NCBI GenBank assembly: GCA_029851415.1
Contig: CM056744.1
Location: 115,531,838 to 115,595,837 of the forward strand
DNA: 64,000 nt
Reading direction: 5' to 3'
Origin: Eretmocerus hayati
Taxonomy: Eukaryota > Arthropoda > Insecta > Hymenoptera > Aphelinidae
How positions within the stretch are numbered: position 1 is the first letter of the stretch; every line of letters starts with the position of its first letter. The notes under the pieces were generated by a model that was not told where the DNA came from, searched no databases, and was given only the letters and a program-made list of their open reading frames with translations. A program made the translations under genes and the position numbers. Shown here in pieces: positions 34,562 to 46,282 of the stretch.

Positions 34562-35473
34562 CGTGCAGTGAGTGACCAGAGGAAGATAGAGATTCGACAC
34601 CAACGTCGTCACCGGAGCTTCTCGCCTCTTTGCGCATCTCGGGGCCGCGAAAGCTGATCTCGACATCGTCAAGGACACCACAAGCGCCACGTCTCCAGAA
34701 GGAGAGCTGAGCCAAGCGTCAGCAAGCACAGTCACGAACACGATCAGCGACGAGATAAAAACAGGTCAGACTGCAACGCCCGGAAGAGAACCAACATGAC
34801 GGTGGCCACAGAGCCAGCAATGGTGAGCGTATCCCGCGAGGAACGACAGGGCGTAAACCTTCGCAAAAGATCGGTATCGACCGTAGCCCTCGAGGCGCGA
34901 CGTACCGCGTGCAAAAATCACGCTCGTACACATCGAGCTTATTGTCCGGTTCTCGGCAATCCAGAAGCTCGTCGACAACCACCCAGTTTGGGTGCTATTA
35001 TCGCAGCTGCTCCAACAGCGCTGCGTGCTACACGCGCTAACGCTCCTCATCGAGCGCCGGTACCGAAGACTCTCAGCATCGCCGCAGAAGCACATCTCGC
35101 ACCAGATCAAGCTCAGGCCCTCCTGACCGCAGCTCTAAAGGCAGTCGCAGCTGTAGCCATAGCCACAATTTTCCATATTGCAGAAATGGGTCGCGCGAGA
35201 GTAAATAGCACACGAGAAAGGAGACATCGTGCAATGACGAGAAAGACAAAACTGTCGATAATCAAGCTCGTCGACCTAACATATCAGAAAATGGGATGCA
35301 GTTCAAAGCACCGGATGGATCAACAGTATTTTTGCTTTTCTCCATCTACAGGAAAATAGCCCCCTCAAAGTTCCAGTACTTTGAGGGTTTCATATTCCTT
35401 TCCGATCGAGTTCTTCCTCAGTATCGAAAGAGCTTCGATCTTTTCCTGATGATTGAAAGCAATAATTCCGTTT
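34562..35473 (+). pseudogene. Degenerate Arg/Ser-rich (SR-type) pseudogene
   Basis: One frame reads QRKIEIRHQRRHRSFSPLC, hits TGA near 34655, then continues SRHRQGHHKRHVSRRRAEPS. Further on another frame gives SGSRQSRSSSTT, RSSSSAGTEDSQHRRRSTSR and SKGSRSCSHSHN, then after another stop NISENGMQFKAPDGSTVFLL to a TGA at 35471. The composition is that of an RS domain as in splicing factors, with frame changes and stops. A 187-codon open frame (34796-35359) overlaps it and is mostly out of register. Together with the GC-rich leader from about 34240, this may be a retrocopy or old duplicate. The parent gene is not identified. Confidence 0.4.
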
Positions 35474-36600
35474 GAAACATCTCAAACATTATTTGCGCAG
35501 ATAATATGCAGATCATAGCAGAGACAAAGAAGAGAGAAAGAGAATAAAGAGAGGACGTAAGCACGCAAAAGGCGCAGATCCGTAGCCGATGTTTATGTTG
35601 GCTGCTCGATGGTCCACGCGAGTTTGTTTACGCTCGCATGCATCATGAATCCTTTCAATTTATACAAGCTAGTTGTACCAATTAGAAGAATTTTCACAAC
35701 TCGCAGGAATATTATGATGACATGCAATGGTGAATCATTGGAAATTATGAATATTTTGATGACAGTCTTTCGTAGCTGTAAATGTATTCCAAGTACCATC
35801 ATTGAATCTGTACTTTTGTCATCGAAGATTGATTGACTGCTTGTTGAACAACAACTATCATAAGGAAGATGCTGAATGCTCTCACTAGGAATCTCGTGGT
35901 CCAACTCAGAGTAATGGTATACCAGGTGTCACTTGTGTTGGTTCTTTTTGAACATCTATGGTTCTCAATTGAGATCCATTGTACATATATGGGCTCTTGA
36001 CTTCCACAGATAAACAACCATCCCCTGTGAATCATGTTATATATGAGGAGATCAACAAACATATAACTCTCTATCCTGGTTTTACAGTGACTCGAGTTAC
36101 AGCGTATTTTACCATGTTGAGAATATTGTTCAGAGTTATAAGTTCCAAAGACTCATACCACCATACTGATCTTACTATTGATAGTCTTCTGATGTAGAAT
36201 GCATGTCATAATGAGGAGGACTTCTGCCATTCTACCAGTCAGTATTATTATGATTCAAAGACTGCAAATGCTTAGATACAAAGCTAGCTTCTTAAAGCAA
36301 TCATAACTGGGATCTAGTAGAAGTAGAGCAAACATTGTGGGTTGGTTGTGGCACAGATAAGTTGACTTGATCATATCAACAATGATAGTATTAATGCATG
36401 ATTGAAGAGAGACTGAATATTACTTTCAGCATAGAAAGATGCGCATCAAGTCAGCTCATGATTCAGTCGAGTGCAAAATGATCTGAGTTTGACAGCTCAC
36501 TAATATATGAGTTTTCAGCTGTCTCTACTCTCACATCTCATTTGAATCCAACGGAGAGCAATCATCACGAAAAAACAACATATTAGTGAACTCCCAACAT
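35474..36600. other. Intergenic sequence, nothing recognised
   Basis: Overlapping short frames on both strands near 35590-36200, with no domains. Confidence 0.4.
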
Positions 36601-37112
36601 TCGGGAGTTGACAGAACTATGAGTTGTCTTAATACGCATCTCATTGAATCGTAATGTTTCAAAGTGTCTGAACCGAATGGATAGAGATGAAACCATTTTT
36701 CTTCGAATGATAAATTGCTAGAGCGGACACCAAATTTTTCCGCTCATGCTCCATCAAAACTTATGGGATTTTGATCAAAAATTCTCTACGTAGTCCACGC
36801 GGGAAGCCGTACATGTTCCACTCTAAGGTGCAACCATATTGTGGTGTTAGTGAGAACACAAATCTTACATAAGCGGGAGACCAAGTTACCGTTGGCTCAA
36901 CTTTTGTCCAGATTCTTTGGACATTTTCTAGATATCGTAAAGGTTTTATCAAAAATTCTCGTTTTCTCTATGATCTTGTTAAGCAAGCAAGCGTACAAGT
37001 CTTTGATGTATTCACGTTTTCATCACCAGAGAACCATTGTTACAAGTCGTCTGGGCTCACGTAAATTTCATGAAGTAAGCGAATTACGTAAGTGAGTAAG
37101 AAGAGCACTCCA

Positions 37113-37143
37113 TATATAGTCCACGTATGCAAGGTTTATCAAT
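37113..37143 (+). promoter_or_regulatory. Core promoter of protease homologue gene 3
   Basis: TATATAG at 37113-37119 lies 28 bases before a TCAAT initiator-like motif (A at 37141). The downstream leader CTTCTGCAACTTCTCG is shared with gene 1. The ATG follows at 37221. Confidence 0.55.
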
Positions 37144-37220
37144 ATCTTCTGCAACTTCTCGTTTTTTCCTTTGGTTTCCGCGCTTTTTCTTGCGGAAAAG
37201 TTTACAGTCGAAAATCCATC

Positions 37221-40200
37221 ATGTTTTCTTCGTTACAAACACTCCTCCTACTCTTAACTGCGATTTGTAAGTTACTTTATCAATAAATCCTCATTCTAAG
37301 GCGATAGATTTTGATGGTTCAACATGGATTCATAACGACAGATATGCAGGATGATTTGCTTGGATCTGAGGCCTTATTGGTGAGATATTCTAAATTGACA
37401 GATCCCAATCATTATTCTTTTGTGGTGATCGTTGAATGCACCTCTGACGTCTTCTCTTCGAGTGGTGAATATATACCAATGAGTGACTATAGTCATGGAG
37501 TATTAGTAACTCGCAAACACGTTCTGACCGTTTCACACGGTATCCATCCGTCCTCAAATAGGAAAATTCAAGTAACTTTGAGGTCTGGTGAATCTATTTG
37601 GATAACAGAAGATGGTATTGGAATGACGTACAATGAATGGGCTCAGGGTATGAGAAACCGAATTCTTAAACGAGATGAAGACGTGGTGATCCTCACGGTA
37701 TGACATCCTTTAAAACGTTCTAGGAATATTCTTTATTGATTGAATGAGTGATTTCACTTATGGAATTACATCTCCTATGATTAAATCAACTAAAAAAGTT
37801 GGAATATGTATTTTGTGATGAGAATTGATTTCAAAATTTTATTGTAGCTACCAAAAAGAGTGGATTCAGAAAAAGTCCAGCCTGTCTCTATTCTAAGGAA
37901 AAATCGTCTAAATTGTGCAAAGTACTTTGAGACAGTTGCTCTTGGTGAAACCGAACATGGAGTCATTCTCAAGCAGTTGTATCGCGAGTTGTTAGAGGGA
38001 TTGAATATATATGACTGCATGGACAACTTTGACTCGAGGGAGGGATTAGACGTGGCAATGGGGAAAATTTTTTGCACACGCAATCCTCCTGAAATGAGAA
38101 TTGTGAGTACATTGTGATCTTGATTAATCATTCGCATTCATTTTCGGCTTCATCAGAAGGCGACGGGTCGGAAGTTTTTTCTCCAATTTTGTAAATCGAA
38201 CTCCTAGGGTTCTATCGACCAATAAGACTCTATTAGAGCTCATTTCGGAGGTCTCTTTACGTGCTCCACGGTGGGAAATTTCATTTTTATTCGCATAAAT
38301 CCGGATCTTCTCAATTCTAGCTTGAGAAAGAGTCAATCTCGATGATTCTTGAGAGAATCGTCTGGCTTCTGACGGTTGGAGATCATGAACTGTTCTAAGC
38401 TAAGACTTGAGAGACCCAAGAGTGCACATCTAGCGCTCCAAAATTCGCTTTTGAACGTCCAGCTCACTCCCAGTCCGAGCTATGCGGAACTATGACATCC
38501 TCTCCGAAGAAATAGCATTCTCCTTCAAAAAAGACGGAAAAATTGAATTTCTTTGTCGTTTTTTGATGAGGGTACTACTTTTGGCGGGGCACCCGCCTCA
38601 AAGAAAATGTTATAGCTCAGACTAAAAGTAATGTAGAGAAACATTCACTAACGGGTTATGTAACTCTAGACTAGTAATTTTACGTTCTTCAAGTTGCGTA
38701 CCAAATCATCCATGAACCTGTGATGTGGGAGACCCAGAATATTCTCTCAGAAATCATCGAAATTGACACTTTCTCAAGCTAGGATTGGAAAGATCCAAAT
38801 TTTTGCAGATAAAAATGAGATTTGCCATCTTGAAATACTGAAGAACCTCCTAAGTGGCCCACCTTTTTCGGCCCACCCTACTGTACATCCGATTCAAATA
38901 TGACTACCGGCTAAACAATTTCGAAGCTAAACTTCGTATATTTGTGATATTTTACCCCTAATATCTCGGGTCAGGCCGGGATGTATTGCTCGGAATGAAT
39001 AGTGGATGCTTTTTCACTCTATTCAAAAAGCTCCTATGTTCTCTTACTCCAATTTTCTCAACCCTGTCTGTCCATATCTAAAATGTATGATTGGTGGGGT
39101 TTGAATGGATGGTGAACAGGAGAACGTGTAGATGAATTCCCGATTACCGATGTTCCTGGATTGGATGTTCAAGGCATGCGAGAGCTGTGTAACCTGGTCG
39201 TGGAGTTACATTCATATTCCACGTGGAAATTTTGATGATACAAGGTTTCAAATGAGTCGTAGAGATTACTATTAGGTCATTTATCAAAGGGGACCCGGCG
39301 TCTAGCCCCCTCGTAAGAGTATTGCAGAAGGAAGAGAACGACTGGTCATCGTCCGGGTGTTTCCGAACCCACAATATATGGGTACATTTTTGTTCAAACT
39401 TATTCCACAATTTCTTTCGATTCAATCTGAATGTCGAATTGTCCCATACGGGTGATTCCAACTGTACGGAAAATTTGTCATTCGCCTCAAATTGCAAGAT
39501 AATTTAATTGAATTGTGAACAATAATCAGCTTGTACAGTAACTACACGCCCTTGATGTTGCGGTCTTCTTTCGTTAACACGAACTCGCCTGATCAGGAAG
39601 TTGTTCGCGTTACAAGGTGTTCTTATAATCGAGAGATTCATTTTAATTTTCAAGACCCCAAACTTCGCGTTAACAAATTTGCACGAATCAGTTCGTGTTA
39701 TCCAGGAAACATTCACATATCCAGATGGAGACTGTGATTCGATAAACATTCATTCACAATAATATCATTCGTTATGAGAATTAAAAGAGTCAGTCAAAGT
39801 TAAAAACCAATGATTCAATTAGTCATAATTAAAATCTAAGAATGCACGTATAAGTGATATATAATCAGGTTTTTTTGCGGAATTTCCAGAAAAATTGTCC
39901 AGAGAGAACTGAAGAAGTCACGCGTATCCTTTGTATGATACTCGAGAGATATTTTTTCTAAACTGTCGAGTCGTTCAATCGGAACATTTCTTGGAGTGAC
40001 ACCATAATCATCCAGAATTTGAATTGAGACTATCTCACGATTTTTAAAACTCGCAAACTAAGTTGCGGATGCCTTGCAAGTTTCTATGCCTAATCTTTTC
40101 GTAATTGCCAACACATCATCTTGCACTCATCCTTTGCTCACTAAAATGTTTTTTGCAAGCACTTGACAACACCACAAGTAAGTATAACTCTCTCCCCAAA

Positions 40201-42682
40201 TCTATACAATTAGCACGGCCGGCCATTAGCACCATTCATCGGTTTCACTCTCGGTAACTCAATCCCAGATGCAGCAGCGTTGCGAGTTTCGTCGTTGTCT
40301 CTGATGATGATTGATGACGAGGATATAGAAATTCCGAATCTCACTGCTATTTCACAATTTTCCCGATGGCCACGATCAACTTCATCTGAGAATAGCAAGT
40401 TTCGGACTCAAATCAATATTCGACTGCTCACGTTTACTCATCGCGGCGGGCTGACTGACTCTGCTGGCCTTTCGTCTGTTCAAAACTTTGAGTTCGTATC
40501 AACGAGCAAGCTTTGCTTGTCGGGACGAGAAAATCATTCGAAATTCGCGATAAAAACTTCAAAATCGCCTATGATGAATTCCACGCCAAAGCGACCTACG
40601 GAAAGGGGTCATCTCTCAGATTCTTTTTTAACCTTTTTCATTCGATTCTATGGCCCAAAATAGGAACTTCGGACGACCATCGGGGCCCAAAAAGAATTTC
40701 TCCTCTCCATTGCACGCACATCCGTCAACAGACTGAAAATTTATCGTGTAAAAATCGATGCTCTTTTATTCACGAAAATGGGAATATTTCGAGTTTTTGA
40801 ATAGCTGTCGATTTGCGGGTTGAGGCAAATGAAAGGGCATCAAAAAACCTATCGAAAACATAGTCGGAAATTCCTTTTCTGTGATTTGGGGGCCTGCTGG
40901 TGGCAAAAGAGTATTTTTCACTAAAATGTTGATTTCTCAGAAAGCCATTTTTTTAATTTTTTCAAAATCATATATTTGACGTAAAATTCTACGCTCTTTC
41001 GAAAAAAATGGGTTTTAGAGAAGTTTGGGGCGATCCAAGTGACTTATGAGCCATTTTTTGAAAATTCGATTTTTTCGGTTTCAGAAAAAGGCGATTTTCT
41101 GCGCATGCGCACAAACGTAGACTTTTGGCGCCACTTTCAATGGAAAGCTGACAAAATTTCCTATGAAATGACTACCCGCAAAGTTGAAATTCATGCACTG
41201 AAACGCGATCTGCAAGGATTAATTATGTCGAATCAAAATCACATGAAAATTCAGCCCATGAGAGCCTGCTGAGATGACACATTTACGAGATTTTCGCGGG
41301 ACTCAATTTTGAATACGAAATTGACCTGAAAAAAATTCGGACCACATGGTTTCAACGCAAAATTCTATGAACTTTCAAAATATGCGATGAAAAACCCCGT
41401 TTGAGGCGAACCCGAGGTGCTACATTCAATTTTTCACAATTTTGAATGTGAAATATCGTATTTTCTGGCAAAAAATTGAATGTAGCACCTCGGGTTCACC
41501 TCAAATGGGGTTTTTCATCGCATATTTTGAAAGTTCATACAATTTTACGTTGAAACCATGTGGTCCGAATTTTTTTCAGGTCAATTTCGTATTCAAAATT
41601 GAGTCCCGAGAAGATCTCGTGAATGTGTTATCTCAGCAGGCGCCACGAAGGCGTTAATGGGCTGAATTTTCATGTGATTTTGATTCGACATAATTAATCC
41701 TTGCAGATCGCGTTTCAGTGCATGAATTTCAACTTTGCGGGTGGTCATTTTATAGGAAATTTTGTCAGCTTTCCATTGAAAGCGGCGCCGAAAGTCTACG
41801 TTTGTGCGCATGCGCACAAAATCGCCTTTTTCAGGAACCGAAAAAATCGAATTTTCAAAAAATGGCTCATAAGTCACTTGGATCGCCCCAAACTTCTCTG
41901 AAACCCATTTTTTTCGAAAGAACGCAAAATTTTATGTCAAATATATGATTTTGAAAAAATTAAAAAAATGGCTTTTTGAGAAATCAACATTTTAGTGAAA
42001 AATACTCTTTTGCCTCCAGCAGGCCCCCAAATCACAGAAAAGGAATTTTCGACAACGTTTTTGATAGGGTTTTTGATGCCCTTTCAGATGCCGTAACCCG
42101 CATATCGATAGCTATTCAAAAACTCGAAATATTCCCATTTTCGTGAATAAAAGAGCATCGATTTTTACACGATAAATTTTCGGTCTGTTGACGGATGTGC
42201 GTGCAATGGAGAGGAGAAATTTTTTTTGGGACCCATAGGTGGTCCGAAGTCCCTATTTCGGACCATAGAATCGAATGAGAAAGGTTAAAAAAAAGTCTGA
42301 GAGATGACCCCTTTCCGTAGGTCGCTTTGGCGTGGAATTCATCCTTTAAGAACCCATACAGTTCTCGCGAGTCAAGAATTTTGGCCGGGTTGACGAGGAA
42401 TTCGCATTGAAGTTGTTCGTGTTTACGAGGAAAGACCGATTTATCAATAACAAGCGAAAGGAAATTTACGAATCATCAATCTGACCATATTATTAATCAA
42501 TTTTACAGAGTGATAGAGGAGCTCCAGTTTTGCTCAATGGCAATCTCATCGGCATCAATTTGGTCAGCTTGTTACCACGCGCAAAAAAACGGTATAGCTC
42601 AATCAATATCCACTTGAGCTCATATTATATACGGGAATATATTGAAAGCCAAATAGGAGATGAGAAATTGCAACTCAAATGA
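37221..42682 (+). CDS. Secreted serine protease homologue 3 (catalytically inactive, chymotrypsin fold)
   Basis: Exons 37221-37266, 37342-37697, 37848-38102 and 42509-42682 give 276 residues. The signal peptide is MFSSLQTLLLLLTAI, and intron 1 again is 75 nt and contains an in-frame TAA. His is kept in HVLTVSHG and Asp in DEDVVILTLPKR. The Ser motif is SDRGAPV, with Arg for Ser as in genes 1 and 2. This is the most divergent paralogue, especially in exon 3 (KNRLNCAKYFETVALGET) and exon 4 (LLNGNLIGINLVS). The shared Ser-to-Arg change therefore probably predates the duplications. Intron 3 (38103-42508) holds a decayed CAGTAGGGTGGGCC-type element and copy 2 of the TGATGAATTCC foldback. The reading frame is intact and splice sites are good. 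Confidence 0.85.
38248..38883. mobile_element. Foldback relic with GGCCCACCCTACTG right terminus
   Basis: Imperfect arms: CTAGCTTGAGAAAGAGTCAAT (near 38318) pairs with ATTGACACTTTCTCAAGCTAG (near 38760), and TTTCATTTTTATTCGCA pairs with TGCAGATAAAAATGAGA. The right end GGCCCACCCTACTG (38870-38883) is the complement of the terminus at 9227-9240 in gene 1's intron. The left terminus is lost. Confidence 0.55.
40572..42344. mobile_element. 1.8-kb foldback element, TGATGAATTCC family, copy 2
   Basis: Termini TGATGAATTCCACGCCAAAG and complement. The arms are almost complete mirror images with a centre near 41455, where the CGGGTTCACCTCAAA-type segment inverts. It has the same sequence family as 18425-20145. 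Mirror-image reading frames (for example 41039-41272 and 41593-41877, starting MTYEPFFENSIFSV) are present in the two arms. Confidence 0.85.
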
Positions 42683-43510
42683 GCTCTGCAATCCGAATGG
42701 TTGAATACTGTATCGTATCCAGCACAGAAGTAACATCAACCTCCGATATTCTTTGATTTTTTCCGCACTATATGTTGATAAATAATAAGTTTCCATGGGA
42801 ATATATGGGCCTTGGTGAATACACCTGTACATGAAAAATATGCATGTGCTTTGATCAATTTTCATTTGACGATTCATGCCAAATGAATGATTCCCGACTC
42901 TTTTTTACGATTCTATATCAGTAATATAATATTACTACCCTGAAAAAAACCACCGTAACTGAGTCCATTAATAAATTATACATCAGGTTCGTTGGTATTT
43001 CATCTCGTGTCGGGGATCACTTTCGAATCTTGTGTCTAGTTCATTCGATTCTTCATAGAATGGAATTCTATTAAACCGAAGGAAGTTGTTGGGAATTTGT
43101 CCAACTCCTATCCAATTTTGAAGCCTCTAGTATAATTCTAACATGTTTAACTTGTCAAGAGCCATTGCGGAACATATTCAATTGATCAAGATTGTGAAAC
43201 GAGTCACGCAAGAGTCATCCGTGAGTTTTATCGACTGATAAAAAGTGAAAGGGTAGTTTGTGACGCTGCAGTTGCAAATTTCGTCTGATAACCACTTGAA
43301 AAGCTCATTCAGGCTGAAATGCGTTCAACATGGTGATGACTTTCTCGTTCACAAATCCGAGGGATATTCAAAAAGAGGACTACCATGTCATGCTCTCATG
43401 AACATAGCATCATATAATCATACTCAACTGAAGACTGGGGTGGGTCAAAAATGAACATTTCTTAACTGCGATACGTTCGGGTTGGCAAAACTTGTGTATT
43501 AAAATGTAAC
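42683..43510. other. Gene 3 3' flank and intergenic sequence
   Basis: No gene seen. There is no AATAAA within the first 80 bases; an AATAATAAG lies near 42781. Confidence 0.4.
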
Positions 43511-45685
43511 GTAAGTATACCCAACATGCCCATTGAACCAAACATGCCCCCTCATGCCGATCTCAGAACTGTGCACTCGTTGACCGTCGTGCAGTTTTTT
43601 GTTACGTTGGTGATGTTAAGGTATGATGGAGGATTAATGTGAGGAACCGACTCTGGATGATTACTGCCTCTCCCAGAAAATTTGGAGTGAGCTTTTGCAT
43701 TTTTCGTATTTGCGCACTTGAGGAATTGCCAACGAAAGCGTGTTTAGTAGAACCGGTACCAAACATTTTTTGGTTCGACCAATCTCGTATTACTCAGGTG
43801 TATTCGATTCCCTTCTTCAAGATCTTCAAAATGCATGATTGAGAGCTGCAAAACTTGGATTTGGAGCGATTTCATGAGCAGAATACGGAAATCATTCGCA
43901 ATGATTGAGGTCAAAATTGGTGTGTACCCAACATGCCTCTCATATGAGGGTTTCCATGGATTTTTTAACTATTGACCCTCCAAAATAGAAAAAAAAATTT
44001 TCCATCGCACACGTTTGAAATGGTTTTTATGTGATACTAAGACCTTGAAAACATCTAGAAAGAGTGGTGCCACTCTCTTCCAAGCCAAGGTATTTGGTTC
44101 AGAACGACAAGTACGGAATTCCACTCTTGAAACATTTGTGAATCAACTCCAATCGAGTAGATTCGATTCAAAACATTGTCAGGACGATTGATACGGATTA
44201 TATTTTGCCTGGCTTGACTTTAAGGTGAATTTCATCATCGATTTCTCCGAAATTCGATGTAGATTTCCAAAATCGAGTCAAGAGCTATGAGTCTCATTTC
44301 AATTTCTAGAATACACTGTGGTGTTATTTTGTTCATATTTCAGCCGTATACTATGTAGAAATCAAGAAAATCGCGATACCATCACATTTAGAGGCTTATT
44401 TAGCTTACCATCCGGATTCAAATATTTCTCCTCAGCTTCTCACAGAAATACCGATCGGCGATTGCAACTCAAAACAGTGCGGTTATATCCCTTTTGTGAT
44501 AAAGAAAAAAGAGCACAACGTCCCAACCCTGTGCTCCGCGTCTCCTGAGTATGACATCAAAAAATGACCGTTTTGAGAGCTAGTGGCGCGATAACTTTAT
44601 GAGCTTTGAAGCTTTATAAAATTTGTCCGGATCAACGCACACTCACAAACCGAACGGGATTCGATTCGTCTCCTTTTTAACTTCGAAAACTCATTGCTAA
44701 ATTCTCCGTTTCGCACAAGGTATTTCATCATTTTCGTAAACAATAGCCAGAGAAATTTTTCCCACAAAACTCGGTTACATCGATAAATGAGAGCTAATAT
44801 CATAGCCAAATCAGCGCACACCTCTGAATCGATGATTTTCTCAAAATATGAGATTAGTAGATGGATATATTATTCCACCGAAGTAGTTGAGGCATAGGTA
44901 TTTTAGTTACAGCCTTATCAATTCAAAAAATCGCGTTGGTACGTTTGTAAACTACCCAAAAATCATCTTTTGCGGTCTGCTATTGACAAATCAGGATGCG
45001 TTTCAACAAAAAAGAATGTAGTCCATATTGAATGATGCCAAATACTATAAAATGCCACTCCTGTGTACTCCGAATAGTTCAAAATACTCCTGGAACACTG
45101 CAGTAACACAAAAGTTAAAAGTTCCGTGGAAACTCTCATATGGTTATCTTGAAAAGGTGTGTAGTACGACTTTTTTCGACATTCAGAATGTGTTTTATCA
45201 GGTTGAAATAGGTCGGAAATAATTCTTTGGGTCAGTAAAACGCTCCACATTTGGTGGCATGCCGATAAAAGCTTCTTTATGCATTATATTGCCAATTTAC
45301 ATACTTTTTTCGGAAGATTGAGACAGCTCGACTCCGATTAATCCAGATCAAACTTATCCTAGCTCATTTCGAAGGACTTGAAACAAGCTTTAGGGTGAGT
45401 TAAAGTACGTTGGAAGATGTTGGGGCAGACCAGAGCTGTTGAGAAATGGCTCAATGGGGGGCATGTTGGGTACACTCTTTCGCGAACTCGCAAGAAATCA
45501 CTTTTTCGGAAAATAGCAGTAGCTTGGTTCTGGTCGATCACAATCAAATTCTGCTCAGTCCGTTCCAAAGGTCTTGAAACAAGCTTTGAAATACGATGAA
45601 GTACGTTTGAACATATTGAAGAGGGTCAAAACTAGTAGCAAAACAGTTTATGGGGGGGGGGGGATGTTGGGTACACTCATCTTAC
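43511..45685. mobile_element. TIR element with GTATACCCAACATG ends, copy 2 (longer)
   Basis: GTAAGTATACCCAACATGCC at the left pairs with the complement of ATGTTGGGTACACTCATCTT at the right. Homologous to 23007-23947 but with about 1.2 kb extra between about 43965 and 45145. Near the right end are two diverged units of about 190 bp, each containing GAAACAAGCTTT..AAGTACGTT and ending in TGTTGGGTACACTC. A run of 12 G lies at 45652-45663. Also present is an internal third TIR-like word GTGTACCCAACATGCC near 43921. Confidence 0.7.
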
Positions 45686-45687
45686 AT

Positions 45688-46282
45688 ACGAAAAAATTTT
45701 TGGTACATGCTGAGAAATAGCATTTTCAGGTCCGGCAAGATACTTGATGTTTGAAACAAAAATGTATGTAAAGTGCCATGGAAGGGTTTCTCCTTTCCGC
45801 CCGTTTTCCCTCCAAATCGATATTCTAATGGATGTTGCATCTTGACCCATGGACAAGATTGTACGCTTAGTCTCCCTGTATTTTGATCCCCAACTTTCAA
45901 CCAAATACTTTAATCCAATTCCGGTAGTTTCCAAGAGCGATGACGTACCAAAAATGGAATATGAACTAGTCAGAACAGTCGAATTTTCGTCGAAAATGGC
46001 TAAATAGTCACAACCATGTATTGGTATCTCATTCCACATAATCCCTTGCTCTCGGAAATCACCAGAATTGTTTTTAGGAGGTTGAGATACCTCAAGAACA
46101 GAGGTTACAATGCTTGTTCAACGGTCACAATGCATCATCCGTCAAAACATCGATTTGGAAGGAAGTGCGGAAAGGAGAAACCCTCGTACGGCACTCCACA
46201 ATTATCTTATTTTCAAACTTGAAGTCTCTTGTCGGACCTGGAATTGTCATTTCTCAGCATGTACCAAAAATTTTATGGTACG
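45688..46282. mobile_element. Foldback element abutting the TIR element
   Basis: The palindrome has ends near ACGAAAAAATTTTTGGTACA and TGTACCAAAAATTTTATGGT. GGGTTTCTCCTTTCCGC (near 45783) pairs with GCGGAAAGGAGAAACCC (near 46166). The centre is near 45985. It begins within a few bases of the end of the preceding element, suggesting insertion into that terminus. Confidence 0.75.

Noticed and set aside
34796..35359. 187-codon Ala/Arg-rich ORF as a real protein
   Set aside because: Most of it is out of register with the RS-rich frames on the same strand; the composition looks like a frame-shifted RS domain.
41039..41948. Overlapping ORFs on both strands of the foldback as genes
   Set aside because: They are mirror images produced by the inverted arms. 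I record the shared frame as a finding but do not call it a gene.
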